Part shown: positions 10,038-21,200 of the stretch, piece by piece
How the letters are laid out: each line of letters starts with the position of its first letter
How positions within the stretch are numbered: the stretch's first letter is position 1
Source of the DNA: Hydractinia symbiolongicarpus
Taxonomy: Eukaryota > Cnidaria > Hydrozoa > Anthoathecata > Hydractiniidae
Length of the DNA stretch: 64,000 nt
Direction: 5' to 3'
Assembly: GCF_029227915.1 (NCBI RefSeq)
Contig: NC_079875.1
Location: 19,523,001-19,587,000 of the forward strand
Position numbers and translations under genes: made by a program
Notes under the pieces: model-generated
Told to the model about the DNA's origin: nothing
The model's database searches: none
The model's input: the letters and a program-made list of their open reading frames with translations, nothing else

Positions 10038-10412
10038 TTATCCTCGACCCACATAGGCTACATGTTTCATCCTATCTCTGAATTGATCTTGGATGTGACC
10101 AATGAATGTGCAGATACTGCAACCGAGATACTCGGTGGAGCTAAGCTCCGCATCCCAGTTCAGGGCATTGTGAATCCTGGATAGAACGCGTTTATATTTA
10201 TAGCTATGGAAATCACAAATGGAACAAAGCCATTTCGACTTTTCATGGGGACATCTATTACCCTCAGACCACACTCTCTGAGTATCAAGGCATCTGATGC
10301 ACCATTTTGTTCGTTGCCCGTCCCTCTTTAACTTGCAGTTATCGAGCTGTCTGGGTTGTTTACATTTCGTACATTGCTTAAACTCCATTTGTTGTTGCTT
10401 TTTGTAAAGCAC
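10038..10412 (-). pseudogene. Zinc-ribbon protein with truncated HNH-like endonuclease region
   Basis: The 124-residue ORF has CxxC pairs (CTKCKQP, CIRCLD, CPHEKSKWLCSICD) and then EYLGCSICTFIGHIQDQF, which resembles the stretch directly before the histidines of HNH endonucleases of large DNA viruses and phages. The conserved WHIDH-type motif expected next is missing; the frame ends at 10038 shortly after it should begin. It lies just downstream of PolB on the same strand. A homing-type nuclease or a zinc-binding accessory protein of the Polinton are the options. Confidence 0.55.
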
Positions 10413-10448
10413 TACTTTACAAAACTTTGGACATGGAAACCTCAGTCA

Positions 10449-13400
10449 TCATGTCTTCTTAGCCACTAAGCGATAATGACCCCTGGCAAGTGTTGTGATC
10501 TGGTCTGGTTGCACTTGCTGTTTGTCATCTGCTCTCTTTAGTGCCAGCTTGTTCACTTCCTGCGTGTAGATTTGATGCCCCTTGTTCTGAATACAGACCT
10601 AGGTTTTGTATATATCGACACCATCCTCCAAGCACAGCTGGTAGTCCTGAAAGGTGATGGATTTTTTGGTTACGCACTTTTTTACACCTTTCGCTTTGCG
10701 ATCACCGCCCTCTTTCGTGAGACTCTTGTATGCATACAGCTTAGCTCTCAAGGTGATGAACTCTATCATGATCTTACCATTTAGCTCAGCCTTCATGAGA
10801 CCTACGACCTTTTTGTTTTTGCCAATGGGAAGAGGTCTGTTGTCATCTTTGCTGTAGCCACTCGCGTCAAAGCGTTCCTCCACATCAGTTGCAATGTCAC
10901 GGTAAAAATCCTCTGTTCTTATATGGTACACGAAAGAGTCCGTGTCGTTGTAACAGATCCGCAACTTGCTACCGTACTTGGGCTGCATGTAGTCGTAGTG
11001 AAACTCGTACATCACGATTTTCGACATGTCCAAGATAGCTTGACCATTATACACCGGCTTGTACATCTTTACCTCAGTCTTGCCCATTTCCACGCCCATG
11101 AGGTGACTGCTGAAGTGGCTACCACCCTTGAAATTGGGCTTCATGACGAGTTTGGTGTACTTCTCCTCATTGGTAACCAACTGGATGTTGTCGTGGTTCC
11201 TCAGGTTCTCCATGGTCTTACCGAACACCGAGAGGTTCATAAGCTTGTAAAAGTCCTTCTCGAACTCGTATTTGGCGGCGGTTCTAAGAATCGTGTTGTG
11301 ATCGATATAACCCTTCAGTCAGGGCTTCTGGTTAAACTGGATGACTCGGTGCACCTTCTTAAGCTCGATCCCGTGTTTTAGAGCTTGATGAAGGGCTCTG
11401 ATATGCACCACGTACCTCCGCTTGTGTTCCAAATTCGGTATCAGCCTTGTGAACCACCTTACGTTCCGGCAGGAAAGGTAGCTCATTGTGCTTGTCATGT
11501 AGCTTTTCAGGGTAGTTGATGTCAACTTCCAAGATTTAGCCGTGCCTGTTGTCAGCGACGAGTTTCTCGATCCGCTTCTGTGTAAAGACCTCAACGTTCG
11601 ACGGCCACTTGAATCCGTGCGTGGGCAGGTCTTGACGCATAGCCCAGCCGTAGAGGTTGTTGGCATCGAGATACTGCAAGTAGGAAGATTCAGCCCCCTT
11701 GTCGTATTGATCCCCCATGTACTTGTTGTTGGCTTTGGCATATCTGTGCACAGCTTGGGTTATGCCTCCACGGATACCTCTTTCATACATCAGGAGCTTG
11801 TCGGGATCCGTAAGGAGCTCCAGCTTGATCTCGGTGTACTTCAACGCAGGTTTCCATGCCAAGCCTGGTGCGTTGTAGAAGTGGGCAGGATCGAGCTTGT
11901 ATTTCTCCTGGCATACACTTCGAACGCTCTGGAAGATGTCAGTCAATAGCATAACGTCTGCGACGAGGTACATATCGTGGTAGTCACCCATGTTGACCTC
12001 AACACCCTTTGGATTGATGACATTCCAGACTTTTTTCGCGTGTTCGTAGTCTTTGTTGCTGATCCCCTTCATGTTCAACTTGCTATAGAAAGCCTCCTTG
12101 GGTGGTAGTTCCGTTTCCTTGAATCGCCGTCAGCCATCCATGTACTCGTAGGGATAGACACCTTTTCTGCGCATGAGTTTAAAGGTGTCATCCTCAGCGA
12201 AATACCAACAGAGATTTTTGCACTGTTCATCATCGAGGTTGCTTGCCACATTCTTCAGGCTTGATGCCATAAAGCAACAGCTGTCGATGAACCTGATCTC
12301 TATGGTCCTGTACGTATCACCATCACCGTACCCCATGCCTGTAATGGGCAACCTGATTTTAACGTTGAAGAAGATGTACTTTTCGGTGTTTTCAGCGATG
12401 CAATTAATATCCAGGGTGTCATACTTCTCCCCGAGTTCTCGGATGAACAAGTGTGCATCTTACCCTGAGAGGTTGTGGAAGATCACTGGCACGTGGCTAG
12501 GTATCTTGTATCTGAGGTTGCAAATCGCGTGCGCTGCACCTCTATACAACCCCGTATAGTGACAATGGTCTCGAACTTTACGACTATACTCGTCGTTGGT
12601 TTCATGCAGATGCGACAAGTCGTGGCAGAGTCGTGCTCCCTTTTTAGTACCTCCGTTAGTGGTAACATGTCCTGCTGAGGGTAGGTGCTGTAGAGTCGCT
12701 TTACCTCATCCTCCAGATGGTTGACGAACTTCTTTACGCAGTTATCACCCCTGTAGACTGTCAGTGGGTCTGGTACGGGTCCGTACGCGAAGGTACTATA
12801 TGTGCACCATCCACATGGTACGTTCTTGTTCAGCTTTTTCGTCTTGATCCATCTCTTATCTTCTACCGGGGCTAGCAGGCTCTCGAAGTCTGCATAGATG
12901 GCGAAGGGTACTTTAAATTGCTGTTGACCATCCTTCTAGTAGAGCCACTTTTCCTTTTCTTTTGGCATCGTGATCTTGACCGCTTCGTTGTCCCTACAGT
13001 AGGTATAGTGCTTGTGTCTCGACTCAATCGTTGGAAAGGCTTGTAAGCAGTTTAAGCAGAAGTGAATTTTTGCCGTATTCTTCGATGTCTCGCTACCCAA
13101 TAGCCGTGAGAGATTTTTGACGGCTATATAGTGAGTCTTTTTGTCATCTGTGAGGAGTAGCAGATTAACCTGTTTCTCGCGTTCGTTGTGTGTCGATCGA
13201 CGCAGGATATTGATCGTCTTCCCCGTCACGTACAAGACGTTCACCGCGATGTCAGGGTTGTTCTTCTCAAACTTGGAGATGTCCTTGATGCTCGTGGGAA
13301 ACTCAATGCCCTGCCAGTTGTACTGTTCCATATAGGGTTTCAGCTTGCTTATTCTCTGTGGGTTCGCCCCTATCTCCTCATGATGCAGTACAGCGATAAT

Positions 13401-14364
13401 CCTCCACTTGAAGCACTCCTCATCTTCATTCATAGGGTTAATAATGGCCTTTTTCGTGGCTATCCACTTGGGTGCTTCGATCAGGTTCAGCTTGTGAAAG
13501 TCTACGTCCAGATGCATAATTCGACTGATCGTAAAGCCACTCTTGGGCAGCGCGGGTTTCTCCACATGCGTTCTGACTTGGGCAAACATCGTATCCAGCA
13601 CCTCGTCCACGACGCTACCGTGGAAGACCGGTGTTATGTTGCTGTGGAAGACCTTATCCACTTTGATAAACTCGCTTGTACCCTCCACTGGCTTCTTCCA
13701 TAAAATCGAGAGGAAACACTGCACCTTAGCAGACCCCATGTCTTTAACATGCTTCTTAACCAAGGTTTTAACGTCTGATCGCACCATCCCTAAGTACACA
13801 TCGACATCCGTACCGTCTATGCCAGGGATGCGAAAACTTCTGAAGGTCCTATGGTGTGCATGCTTATGTTCCTGAAGCGGGAAGTCTTGCTCCGGTTGCC
13901 CCTATTGTTCGACATGATCCTCCCTTGCCTCTTCTTCAACTTCACCCATCAGGGTCTTCCTTGGCCTATCATAAAAGCAAGGATGCGATTTTTTGCTGAT
14001 GCATATATACTTTGCACCGGCTTTCTAATGCTCTCTGGCACATAGTTTACAAGCCAGTTAGACCACTTTTCCGGCTTACTCTTTACCACCAGACGAGTCC
14101 TCGCCATCTCTTGGCGTTCAAAAAATTCATGGCGTCTGGCGTGGGGAGCCGAGGCTCAATCTTACTCTTAATAGGACGGGTTTTTGCCATCTCTTGACGC
14201 TCGAATATATCCAAGGCATCTGGTGTAAATGCTCCTGAAGCAGGAACAGGTCTTGGAGGCGCCTCCAGTAGCGCAACAAGGTCGGATTTGCGTAGCTTGG
14301 AATAGCCCGTAAGTCCACGGGTTTTCGCGATAGCGTGTAACTGTTTCACAGTGTACTCATTCAT
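10449..14364 (-). pseudogene. Polinton protein-primed family B DNA polymerase (PolB), multiply broken
   Basis: The region reads on the minus strand from an N-terminal SAP-like helix (YTVKQLHAIAKTRGLTGYSK, from 14364) through a long N-terminal domain with a C2H2-like finger (FCLNCLQAFPTIESRHKHYTYC region, about 13010-13070), the exonuclease motif FAIYADFESL (about 12890), FIDSCCFMASSL (about 12280), polymerase motif A YLQYLDANNLYGWAM (about 11660), motif B SVFGKTMENLRN (about 11220) and motif C YNDTDSFVYHI (about 10940), to a stop at 10449. Near 1300 codons would be expected, and fit. Frameshifts (about 14090, 13850, 12590, 11460) and stops (12936, 12130, 11537, 11319, 10599) inactivate it. 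The enzyme replicates Polinton DNA from a protein primer. Confidence 0.92.
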
Positions 14365-14651
14365 TTATTTTATGGATTTTTTGATTTCGATCAATAAAAT
14401 TTCTAGCACGTTCGTACTTTGATATCGGGACTTCCCTACTCATTGCGCATACTCGAGATTTTGTTGATGTCAGCAGTATTCCCGCTAGTCACTATTGCGC
14501 ATGCGTAGGATTTTATCGGTATTTCCGGAATTGTCGGATTTGTCGGATTCGGGATTTCGGATTTCGGGAATTTGTCTTCGTCGTACGTCGACTGTGCTAG
14601 AACATACATTTCCCTATCTCCTTATCCCCTATTATTAGGTTTTCCTGCTAG
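14365..14651. other. Non-coding, repeat-rich; possible Polinton terminus
   Basis: Contains two TTGCGCAT-type motifs (about 14436 and 14502) and short direct repeats of TGTCGGATT and GGGATTTCGGATTTCGGGA near 14535-14570. No coding signal. The Polinton terminal inverted repeat may lie here but its partner is off the window. Confidence 0.35.
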
Positions 14652-14933
14652 CTAGAAAACAAATTTTCCCTGGGTTTTAGCCATGAGTTTCATTTCTATT
14701 AAGTCAAGTTCTGATACCCTACTTCTTATGAAGGAGAGGACCAAATGCATCACTGTTTTTAGAGTAAAGTCCTTATCCGCCAATTTAGTGTCATTCCCTA
14801 GTTTGGTGAGAAATGTGAAAACAGACTTAACTTCAAAAATAATGCAGTGTCGCGCTGCCGCCGTTCGGAGGTTTTTTACCCCCTCTAATAGTGTGCATAT
14901 ATCCAGGATGTTGTTCGGCGGGTTATTCCTCAA
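14652..14933 (-). pseudogene. DIRS-type tyrosine recombinase fragment
   Basis: A 93-residue ORF with LLEGVKNLRTAAARH, FEVKSVFTFLTKLGND and FTLKTVMHLVLSFIRSRVSELDL. This matches in order the segment of eukaryotic DIRS/Ngaro-like tyrosine recombinases that ends in the first catalytic Arg (here within FIRSRVSEL). The second half of the enzyme with the H-R-Y residues is absent. It shares orientation with the DIRS gag/RT remnants at 19400-26448 and may be the same element, separated by the Harbinger insertion; this is inference. Confidence 0.55.
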
Positions 14934-16033
14934 TCCGATGACTGTTAATGTATCTATAACTTAGTCCCTCGTTGAAAAGCTGACCCAGAAATTCTAAAAT
15001 AAAGTTTGCAGAAGCATTAGTGGGATCAACTTCCCTCTGCTCACACCACGGTACCCACTCTCTTTTCGCGGAGCTAAGCGAAGCGTGCAGTGCGAGTTAG
15101 GCGCAGCGGAGCCCATTTGGCATTTAAGCGCGTATTATTTTTTTCTATTTTCTACTATACAGCGGGAGAAAATCAAATTTTTAAAAACTTTTTGACGAAA
15201 GTATCACTTTTTTTCACTCGATAAGTCAAATCCCCTCAGTCTCGGTTATCCCAAATTTTGTTCTGCTTACTTTACGCTGTGGCAACGAGGTCGTTATTTT
15301 TAAGAACACTGTCCCATTCGAAAGAAAGCATCATCGAAAGTATCATTCGAATATAACTGTGAAAAAAACAAGTTTTTGCGTTGTACATATAAGTTGCGTA
15401 AGTTAAGTTCGTGTTAGATAACAACAACGGCTCATGCAATACGTCACGTCATGCAAAACGTCACAAAGAACAACAAATGATTGGAATTTTATAGCATCAT
15501 CTCAAAATGAATGCCAAATAAGGTTAGTAGTTTAAATAAAGTTTGATTAATCTTTGCACAGAGGTAACGTTTTTTGTAATTTCTGATAAGTATGGATTAG
15601 CTAGATAAGTGAATTGAGATTTTTACCGATTTTCTTTCGACTTTTGTGATACGAATAAACAGTGAAGATAAAAAAAATCATCTTCACACAAAAAGCGTAT
15701 TGACTTAAACTTTTTCTGTAAACGAATCGTCTGAACCTACTTTTTCTGTCTTTGTTATCTATTTTTCAGATTGCGCAACCTGAACAAAACAATGGCCGTT
15801 GTTTTGGAAAAGAATAGTACTTGTAATATATTTAAACTGTAACATCAGTTGTTAGGAGAGAAACTTTAAAGTTGTTATTGTAAAAGTTAAACATATCCAT
15901 TTTGTATGTTTATTCAGTTTCTTTATAATTTCACTCGGAGAATAAAATATTCAAACTGTGAAAAATAATGATGTTGTTTTTACTGTTTGTACAACAAGAA
16001 AAAAGCTCCTGAAAAACAATGCTGTCCGTTACG
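14934..16033. other. No gene seen
   Basis: AT-rich, no ORF with recognisable protein character. A GC-richer patch at 15045-15115 (AAGCGAAGCGTGCAGTGCGAG) may be an old repeat. Confidence 0.4.
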
Positions 16034-16282
16034 TTAAGGCCCGTTTCCATTCAGGAAAATTTTCCTCGGAAAGGAAAAATTTCCGAAATGCACATGCGCA
16101 GTATATCAAAACAGAGGTGGTTCTTTTTTGCCGCTGGAAAAGTTGGAACAAAAATAAAAGTTGAAAATTTTCAACTTTTTTTTTCTTTACGGCGGAAAAA
16201 ATATTTTCAACCAATCAAATCGACTTAAATTGGACAAAAATGGTAGCTGAAATTGCTGGATGTAGAGTAAACAAACAACAAA

Positions 16283-17465
16283 ATGGCAAACAACACTAGT
16301 AGTGATGAAACTTCAAGGGAAGACGAAATGATTATAAGAAACAAGTTACTTTTTGAGCATGTGAAGCGACAACAGAGAATTTGTAGCATTGGACAACCAA
16401 GAACACCGCAGATACGTGTGCGATATCCTGTTCGTTCTGCTGTGATGATCCCTTCAGGACCAGCAGCTAGTGCCACAGTTACATCTCCCCTTCCATCACC
16501 TGTATCTTGTTTTCAACAACGCTTTTCTGGCATTATAAGTCCTGGCATTGTTTCTGGCATTGCAAGTCCTTCAGTTCCAAGTGCCCAAGAGAATGCTGAT
16601 GATTCAGAACAGCAGCAAGATCTTGCTGATAAATCTACTTGTGAAGAAGAACGTGAACTCTCTGTGCATGAAAGGTTAGTAAACCTAATGCCAGATAACT
16701 CGTGCATATAGAAAGTGTACTCAACAGAATACAAATACAAAGACAGAAAAATAAGGTCCTGGGAGGAAATTTCAAAAAGATTGGGAGAAATTGATGGTAA
16801 GCTAGCTTAGCTACTAGCTACCTTTTTTGCTTAGTTTGTACAAAACTAAAAAATATTTTTCAGTTTTAGATGTCTAGCCATACATGTACTTTCAAATTTC
16901 CACGAATTAATGATATTTCCTAATTTTTTCGTGGGTTTTATTTTTGCAAATAGTAGCTATATATATCTTAAGAAATTTATTTTATTTAAGTGGAATATCT
17001 GAAAAAGGAATGGGAGAAGTTGCGTGACAACTATCGGAAGTGCCTTCAACGAAGAGAGAAGATGACACGTTCAGGGGCAGGCAACAAAAAGCTGCCCACT
17101 TGCAATTTTTTTGCTGAGCTGGATTTCCTGCAAGACGTTTCACTGCTTCGAAAACTGCATCAAATGTACCCATACCTATTGAAAGTCAAACTGTTGACGA
17201 TGATTTGCAGGAGAACGTTGAGCCATTAAGAAGGAAATCTGCCAAACGAAAAGCAGATTTACAAATGAGTGTTGATGCTTTGTTAATAAAAGCATTAAGT
17301 GATGACAACAATAAGGAAGTTGCTCCTTCAAAAGCTGAAAATGATTCTGAAACTTCGTTTTTACTTAGTTTTGTACATACTTTGAAGGAGTTATCAAACC
17401 GAAAACAACAATATGCGAAAATGAAGATAAGTGAACTGTTTTATAACTTGACAGAGGAAGAATAA
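16283..17465 (+). pseudogene. Harbinger MADF/Myb-like DNA-binding partner, one stop and one frameshift
   Basis: The start at 16283 opens exon 1, ending at 16796 (GATG|GTAAGC); the acceptor TTATTTAAG at 16981-16990 leads to exon 2, and the phases agree. The MADF domain is split by this intron: RLVNLMP and RSWEEISKRLGEIDG before it, WEKLRDNYRKCLQRREK and NFFAELDFLQD after it. An in-frame TAG at 16709-16711 breaks the first half, and a frameshift near 17136 separates exon 2 from its downstream frame (17205-17465). In related elements this protein binds the transposon ends and brings the transposase into the nucleus. This copy cannot make a full protein unless the stop is spliced out. Confidence 0.8.
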
Positions 17466-17502
17466 GTTACATCATATACAATATATATATATTACAAAGT
17501 TA

Positions 17503-18768
17503 TCACATATCTGCAGTTGTATTTACTATATCCCATTGCCAACTTAATGAACCAGCCGGAGAATTAAAGTATGTGCAAAATTGATCTCGTATCTGTGCTG
17601 CTGACCTACTAAAATTATTAGAACCTTGGTTAGCGATAGGTAATAAGCCATTACAATCTGTTGTTTCACTTCGCCATTCTCTAGGTGTTATACCATTTGT
17701 CGCCTCTACATCAGGGTAACCTGGGGGGCAATAACTAGCCGATTCGTGTTTCATTAAATAATTGTGGAGAGCCACCACAGCTTTTGTTATTTTCACAACA
17801 GTCTCTATTTTTCTTGATATTGGTCGACGGAAGATTCGAAATCTTGAAGCGCATATTCCAAAACAATTCTCTATAACCCTCCGTGCTCGAGAAAAGCGGT
17901 AGTTACATATTCTTTTTTTGCTATTAAGATTGCTTCTAGCATATGGTTTCATCATAAATCGCTTGAGGGGAAATGCTTCATCGCCCACAAAAACATATGG
18001 GAAATTCTCTTGAGTTCCACGAAGTATTCTTGCATTAGGAATGCCCAACGTTTGATCGTTTATTGCCGTTCCAAGGTCACTATTTAAAAACACTCCTCCA
18101 TCGCTATTCCGTCCTGACTGACCTACGTCCACTAGCGTAAATTCGTAAGTGGCATTACATACAGCTAACAGAACTATGCTGTGATGCTTTTTATAATTAA
18201 AAAAAGTAGAGCCAGATGATGCAGGTGCTTGCATCATAACGTGTTTACCATCAATTGCACCTACGCAGTTTGGAAAGTTCCATAATTCTTCGAACTTTTG
18301 GGATATTTTTTTCCACTCTTCACTCGTTGTAGGACATTTTAAGTAGCCTTCTCTCAATAACATCGTCCAAAGAGCTTCGCACGTTTCTGCAACTATGCGA
18401 GTAATTGATGTCGGACTTACGCAATAACTACATGCAATGGATACTTGAGAATCACCAGTCACTAGATAGCGTAATGTTAAACAAAGTCTTTCTGACGGAC
18501 TAATTGCCTCCCTGCGCAATGAACATTTCGTAATAATTGGAGCAATCAGTGACAACAAATGCTCAAACCGGGTTGGTGACATGCGAAATTGTTTAAAAAA
18601 GTACTCATGGTCAAACAATTTCATTTCTTGAATGAGCACATGATATTCACCTTTGAAAGTACGTTCGGAAAATATTTTACGAACCCAACATCGCTTGCTT
18701 TGCCTTGCTCTAGATAATCTTCTTCGCAGCAAAATTAGTAAAAGCAAGCGTCTATTTATTGCAGCCAT
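17503..18768 (-). CDS. PIF/Harbinger transposase (DDE_Tnp_4), intact
   Basis: The frame is open for 449 codons from 18852, but the first 28 lie in or near the terminal repeat; the Met at 18768 (MAAINRR) gives 421 residues and is the better start. In 449-residue numbering the catalytic triad is visible: D201 in GAIDGKH, D291 in GDEAFPL and E328 in RRVIENCFG, with 36 residues between the last two. VDVGQSGRNSD at about 241-251 is another family signature. A basic N-terminus (LLRRRLSRARQSKR) may aid nuclear import. No stop or shift is present, so the enzyme could be functional if its partner protein were supplied by another copy. Confidence 0.93.
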   Translation of the reverse strand: MAAINRRLLLLILLRRRLSRARQSKRCWVRKIFSERTFKGEYHVLIQEMKLFDHEYFFKQFRMSPTRFEHLLSLIAPIITKCSLRREAISPSERLCLTLRYLVTGDSQVSIACSYCVSPTSITRIVAETCEALWTMLLREGYLKCPTTSEEWKKISQKFEELWNFPNCVGAIDGKHVMMQAPASSGSTFFNYKKHHSIVLLAVCNATYEFTLVDVGQSGRNSDGGVFLNSDLGTAINDQTLGIPNARILRGTQENFPYVFVGDEAFPLKRFMMKPYARSNLNSKKRICNYRFSRARRVIENCFGICASRFRIFRRPISRKIETVVKITKAVVALHNYLMKHESASYCPPGYPDVEATNGITPREWRSETTDCNGLLPIANQGSNNFSRSAAQIRDQFCTYFNSPAGSLSWQWDIVNTTADM

Positions 18769-18884
18769 TTTTATTTCCGATTTCGTTTTCTGATTTTCCC
18801 GCGTTGTGGAAATGCCGGTAGAAAAAATTCCGTGGAAATTTTTCCTGTCCACGGAAAATTTCCCAGAGTGGAAACGGGCCTTTA

Positions 18885-19590
18885 TGCTTTGGTTCGATTT
18901 ATCGATGTTTTGTTCGTTTCATCAAATTTGAAGACATTGCAATGCAGGTCAATAGCCAGCAGAATGCTCTATGTGTTTGCTGTTTATACGCTCTGAAAAC
19001 AAATGTATATGTAAATATCTTATCTCCGCGCTTATTTTTCGCAATCTTATAGTGGCTAGGGCCCACCAGTACGCATACATAAAAAAAGTAAAAAAGAAGC
19101 TCTAGGGACGAGTTTGCATTATACTCGATGAATCTTTTTTGAGATCTTATTTAAACTGTCTATTGGAGCAGATAAAAGTTCTCTCTTTAAAGAAACATAT
19201 ACATGGTCGTTCAGCATACATATTTTTATGGTTCTCTCTATATTTCTCTATAAGTTCTTTTTTATATTTCTCTTTGTATATACTTTTTATATTTCTTTTG
19301 TATATTTCTCTATAAGTTCTCTCTATATTTGTCATTGAGTATGATGTAAATATTTCGCTTGCGAACATAGGGAACTGTTCCCGCTCCGCAACCCTTTATA
19401 TATTGATTATTTTATTAGGGTGTGTGGTTTGTTTTTGTAATTTAGTAGCAACCTTTGGTTGTTTGGAAGTAGTATTGGATGGGCTATGAGCATTTTCAGT
19501 TAAATACGAGGCTTGTCCTGACCACAGTGGTGCAATCATGATTGCCTTGGTTAGCCAATTTTTCCTGGACCTTTTTGAAAAGTGTGCCTA
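18885..19590 (-). other. Decayed DIRS downstream sequence; otherwise non-coding
   Basis: From 19590 down to about 19400 the minus strand still reads a DIRS-like piece (NWLTKAIMIAPLWSGQ) that normally follows the RNase H domain. 19160-19360 is an AT-rich stretch with repeated TATTTCTCT units. Bases 19186-19217 resemble 31493-31525, a dispersed repeat. Confidence 0.45.
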
Positions 19591-20378
19591 CTAAGCAAAT
19601 AGGACAGATAAGAGGTATCTCAACTGCAGTGGCGCTACGGCTATTGCAGTATGAGTAAAGTATAATTTGCCTACGAGACTGGCAAAGTCCTTCAGGGGAT
19701 GATTTTCCTTGTTCAGTGTTTCTTGAAGTAGAATTTCTAATTTATTTATTTTGTCTATCAGAATAGAGATTGTCATATCCCGATTGTTTAACATCATGCT
19801 TAAAAACTCCACTACTTGGGTTAGTTTCAATACAGATTTCCCTTTATTGTGAAGCCCAGTGGGGTCAAAAGGTGTATCACTGGGTCCTGTACCTGTATAG
19901 CTTTCTCCCGTGTTCTCCCTATTAGTAATAGGTCGTGTGGGCAGCCAATAATTATGATTTATAAACGGCATAAAATGGTTAAAGGGGCCTCCATCAATTT
20001 TGTGAAAATTCTTGGACCCGGGCATACATTAAATGCTAGAACTAACATTTTGTAAAGTTTTTCCTCGAGGAGAATATCAAATATTTCCTTTATGAGAGGT
20101 GGATTGAGATGTGCCAGTACGCATCCTTTAGGTCTATTTTTAGCACGACTTTCTCTCTACCAGGAATAACGGGCTTACAAATTGTCCCACAGTATTGGCA
20201 GCCTCCTGAATCGCCCTTTTAATAGTAGCTGATTCACTCCCCCCTGCACTAATTTCTGTAAGTCCAAAAATAACCACGGCGTCTGTTTCTCTTTGCTTTG
20301 TTGTGGTGGAGTTTGATTTAGAGGTATACTGTATCCCTGGACCACATCCAAAATGTTTTGGTCTTTTGTTATCACTTC
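19591..20378 (-). pseudogene. DIRS-like reverse transcriptase/RNase H remnant with deletions
   Basis: The minus strand from 20378 gives a DIRS RT N-terminal pattern (WKI-type start, DQNILDVVQGYSIPLNQTPPQ, then in another frame VGQFVSPLFLVERK). The palm with the catalytic YxDD motif is missing; sequence jumps near 20050 to FNVCPG, and the 144-residue ORF 19591-20025 carries KSVLKLTQVVEFLSMML and KLEILLQETLNKE...LKDFASLVGKLYFTHTAI, the thumb/RNase H side of DIRS elements. Several frameshifts occur. The parent enzyme copies RNA to DNA; this remnant cannot. Confidence 0.75.
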
Positions 20379-21086
20379 TCAATTTTTTAGAAAGTATTTT
20401 AACCTTCTTCCTACTACATTTCTGTTTAACCCCACTGATAAATCGAATAAAAATTTATCACTAGATGTATATTCGTCAGTGTTTGGAGGAAGTGTCTCTA
20501 TGTTTTTGGAAAAAAATGAGATAAATTGCTCACCTGTTTGTGTAGGAGGTCGATAGTTATCTCTTCTGATGTTGTTGTTGGTGCATCCTCTGGACCTAGA
20601 AGAGGAATTTGATTGGTAGAAATGTCCCTGTTGGTTAGAACCACTAGTGAGGTGTTTCTCGAAAGTTTTCCTAAACAAGGCGCTACTCTGTGGCAAGATC
20701 TTCTTATTGTCTTCCAACACTGACTTGACCTTCTTAGGTTTTTTTGTATAATGACTGCGATACATTAAATTGGCCTATGTATGTAACGCTTGTCCCAACC
20801 AGAGTAATGCACTGTCCTATTTTTCTGAGCACATCTGGCAGAACCAATTATCCCTTGCACTGTCAATTTCGGTCCAAACACTAGTTAGTGGGACCAGGAT
20901 GTTCAACACCTTTTGCTGGCAGTTATTGAGGCCCTTGTCCTGCTTGATCACAGGCCCCAATCCCCTTCCAAAAAGGGTATCCTTCATGTAGGAATTTAGT
21001 TTGTTTTAGTCCATGATGTTTTCGGGGAATGGGATTCAGCTATAATAAAATCCTTCAGAACCTTGTTATCCACGTGGGATGTCAAA
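20379..21086 (-). pseudogene. DIRS-like gag, 3' part
   Basis: The segment runs from the left target duplication of the Mutator-like element toward 20379. It begins with a piece continuous with the gag on the far side of that insertion, then (after a frameshift near 20995) MKDTLFGRGLGPVIKQDKG and QQKVLNILVPLTSVWTEID, and finally the 128-residue ORF at 20379-20765 with a Ser/Asn/Arg-rich stretch. These are the usual features of DIRS gag. A stop at about 20827 and the shift make it a pseudogene. Confidence 0.7.
21078..21086. repeat. 9-bp target duplication, left copy (GATGTCAAA)
   Basis: GATGTCAAA immediately precedes the left terminal repeat and recurs at 26156-26164 directly after the right one. 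In the DIRS gag frame these bases belong to one codon series, so the uninterrupted gag can be followed from one side to the other. Confidence 0.92.
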
Positions 21087-21200
21087 CGGTATTACTAAAC
21101 TATGGAACTACCCAAAACCAGCCATAACCACCCAAAATCAGCCATAACCAGCCATAATCACCCACAACCAGCCATAATCACCCAAAAATCAGACACAATA
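21087..21200. repeat. MULE left terminal repeat and subterminal array
   Basis: A 31-bp perfect terminal repeat is followed by about six direct units of CAGCCATAA(C/T)CACC or close variants up to about 21187. The right end (26080-26155) has the same units in inverted orientation. Such arrays commonly are transposase binding sites. Confidence 0.85.

Larger units (their letters stand above)
1..14450. mobile_element. Polinton/Maverick element, left part outside window
   Basis: Capsid-like, integrase, ATPase, PolB and several small Polinton proteins lie in one block that is interrupted only by the BEL element. Integrase-side genes point right and the remainder point left, so the two groups converge near 1700. 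The left terminal repeat is beyond the window. I could not identify the right terminal repeat; it should lie soon after 14364, so 14450 is only a nominal end. Confidence 0.85.
16034..18884 (-). mobile_element. PIF/Harbinger DNA transposon with TTA target duplication
   Basis: The element spans 16037-18881. It starts AGGCCCGTTTCCA and ends TGGAAACGGGCCT, a perfect 13-bp inverted repeat that continues imperfectly (GGAAAATTTTCC on the left, GGAAATTTTCC on the right). TTA lies at both 16034-16036 and 18882-18884, the 3-bp target duplication expected for PIF/Harbinger. It carries a DDE transposase (-) and a MADF-type gene (+), the usual two-gene layout, converging at about 17480. Intact ends and transposase suggest recent activity. 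Confidence 0.95.

Noticed and set aside
10923-11381. Plus-strand 152-codon ORF
   Set aside because: It is the antisense shadow of the PolB coding region.
11542-11949. Plus-strand 135-codon ORF
   Set aside because: Antisense of PolB motif A region; no independent domain.
13188-13703. Plus-strand 171-codon ORF
   Set aside because: Antisense of the PolB N-terminal domain.
1976-14364. Several in-frame TGA codons at positions where Trp is expected in ATPase and PolB, suggesting a variant genetic code
   Set aside because: The same genes also contain TAA and TAG stops and frameshifts, and intact genes such as the P450 and Harbinger transposase use TGG for Trp and read normally. Ordinary G-to-A decay explains it.
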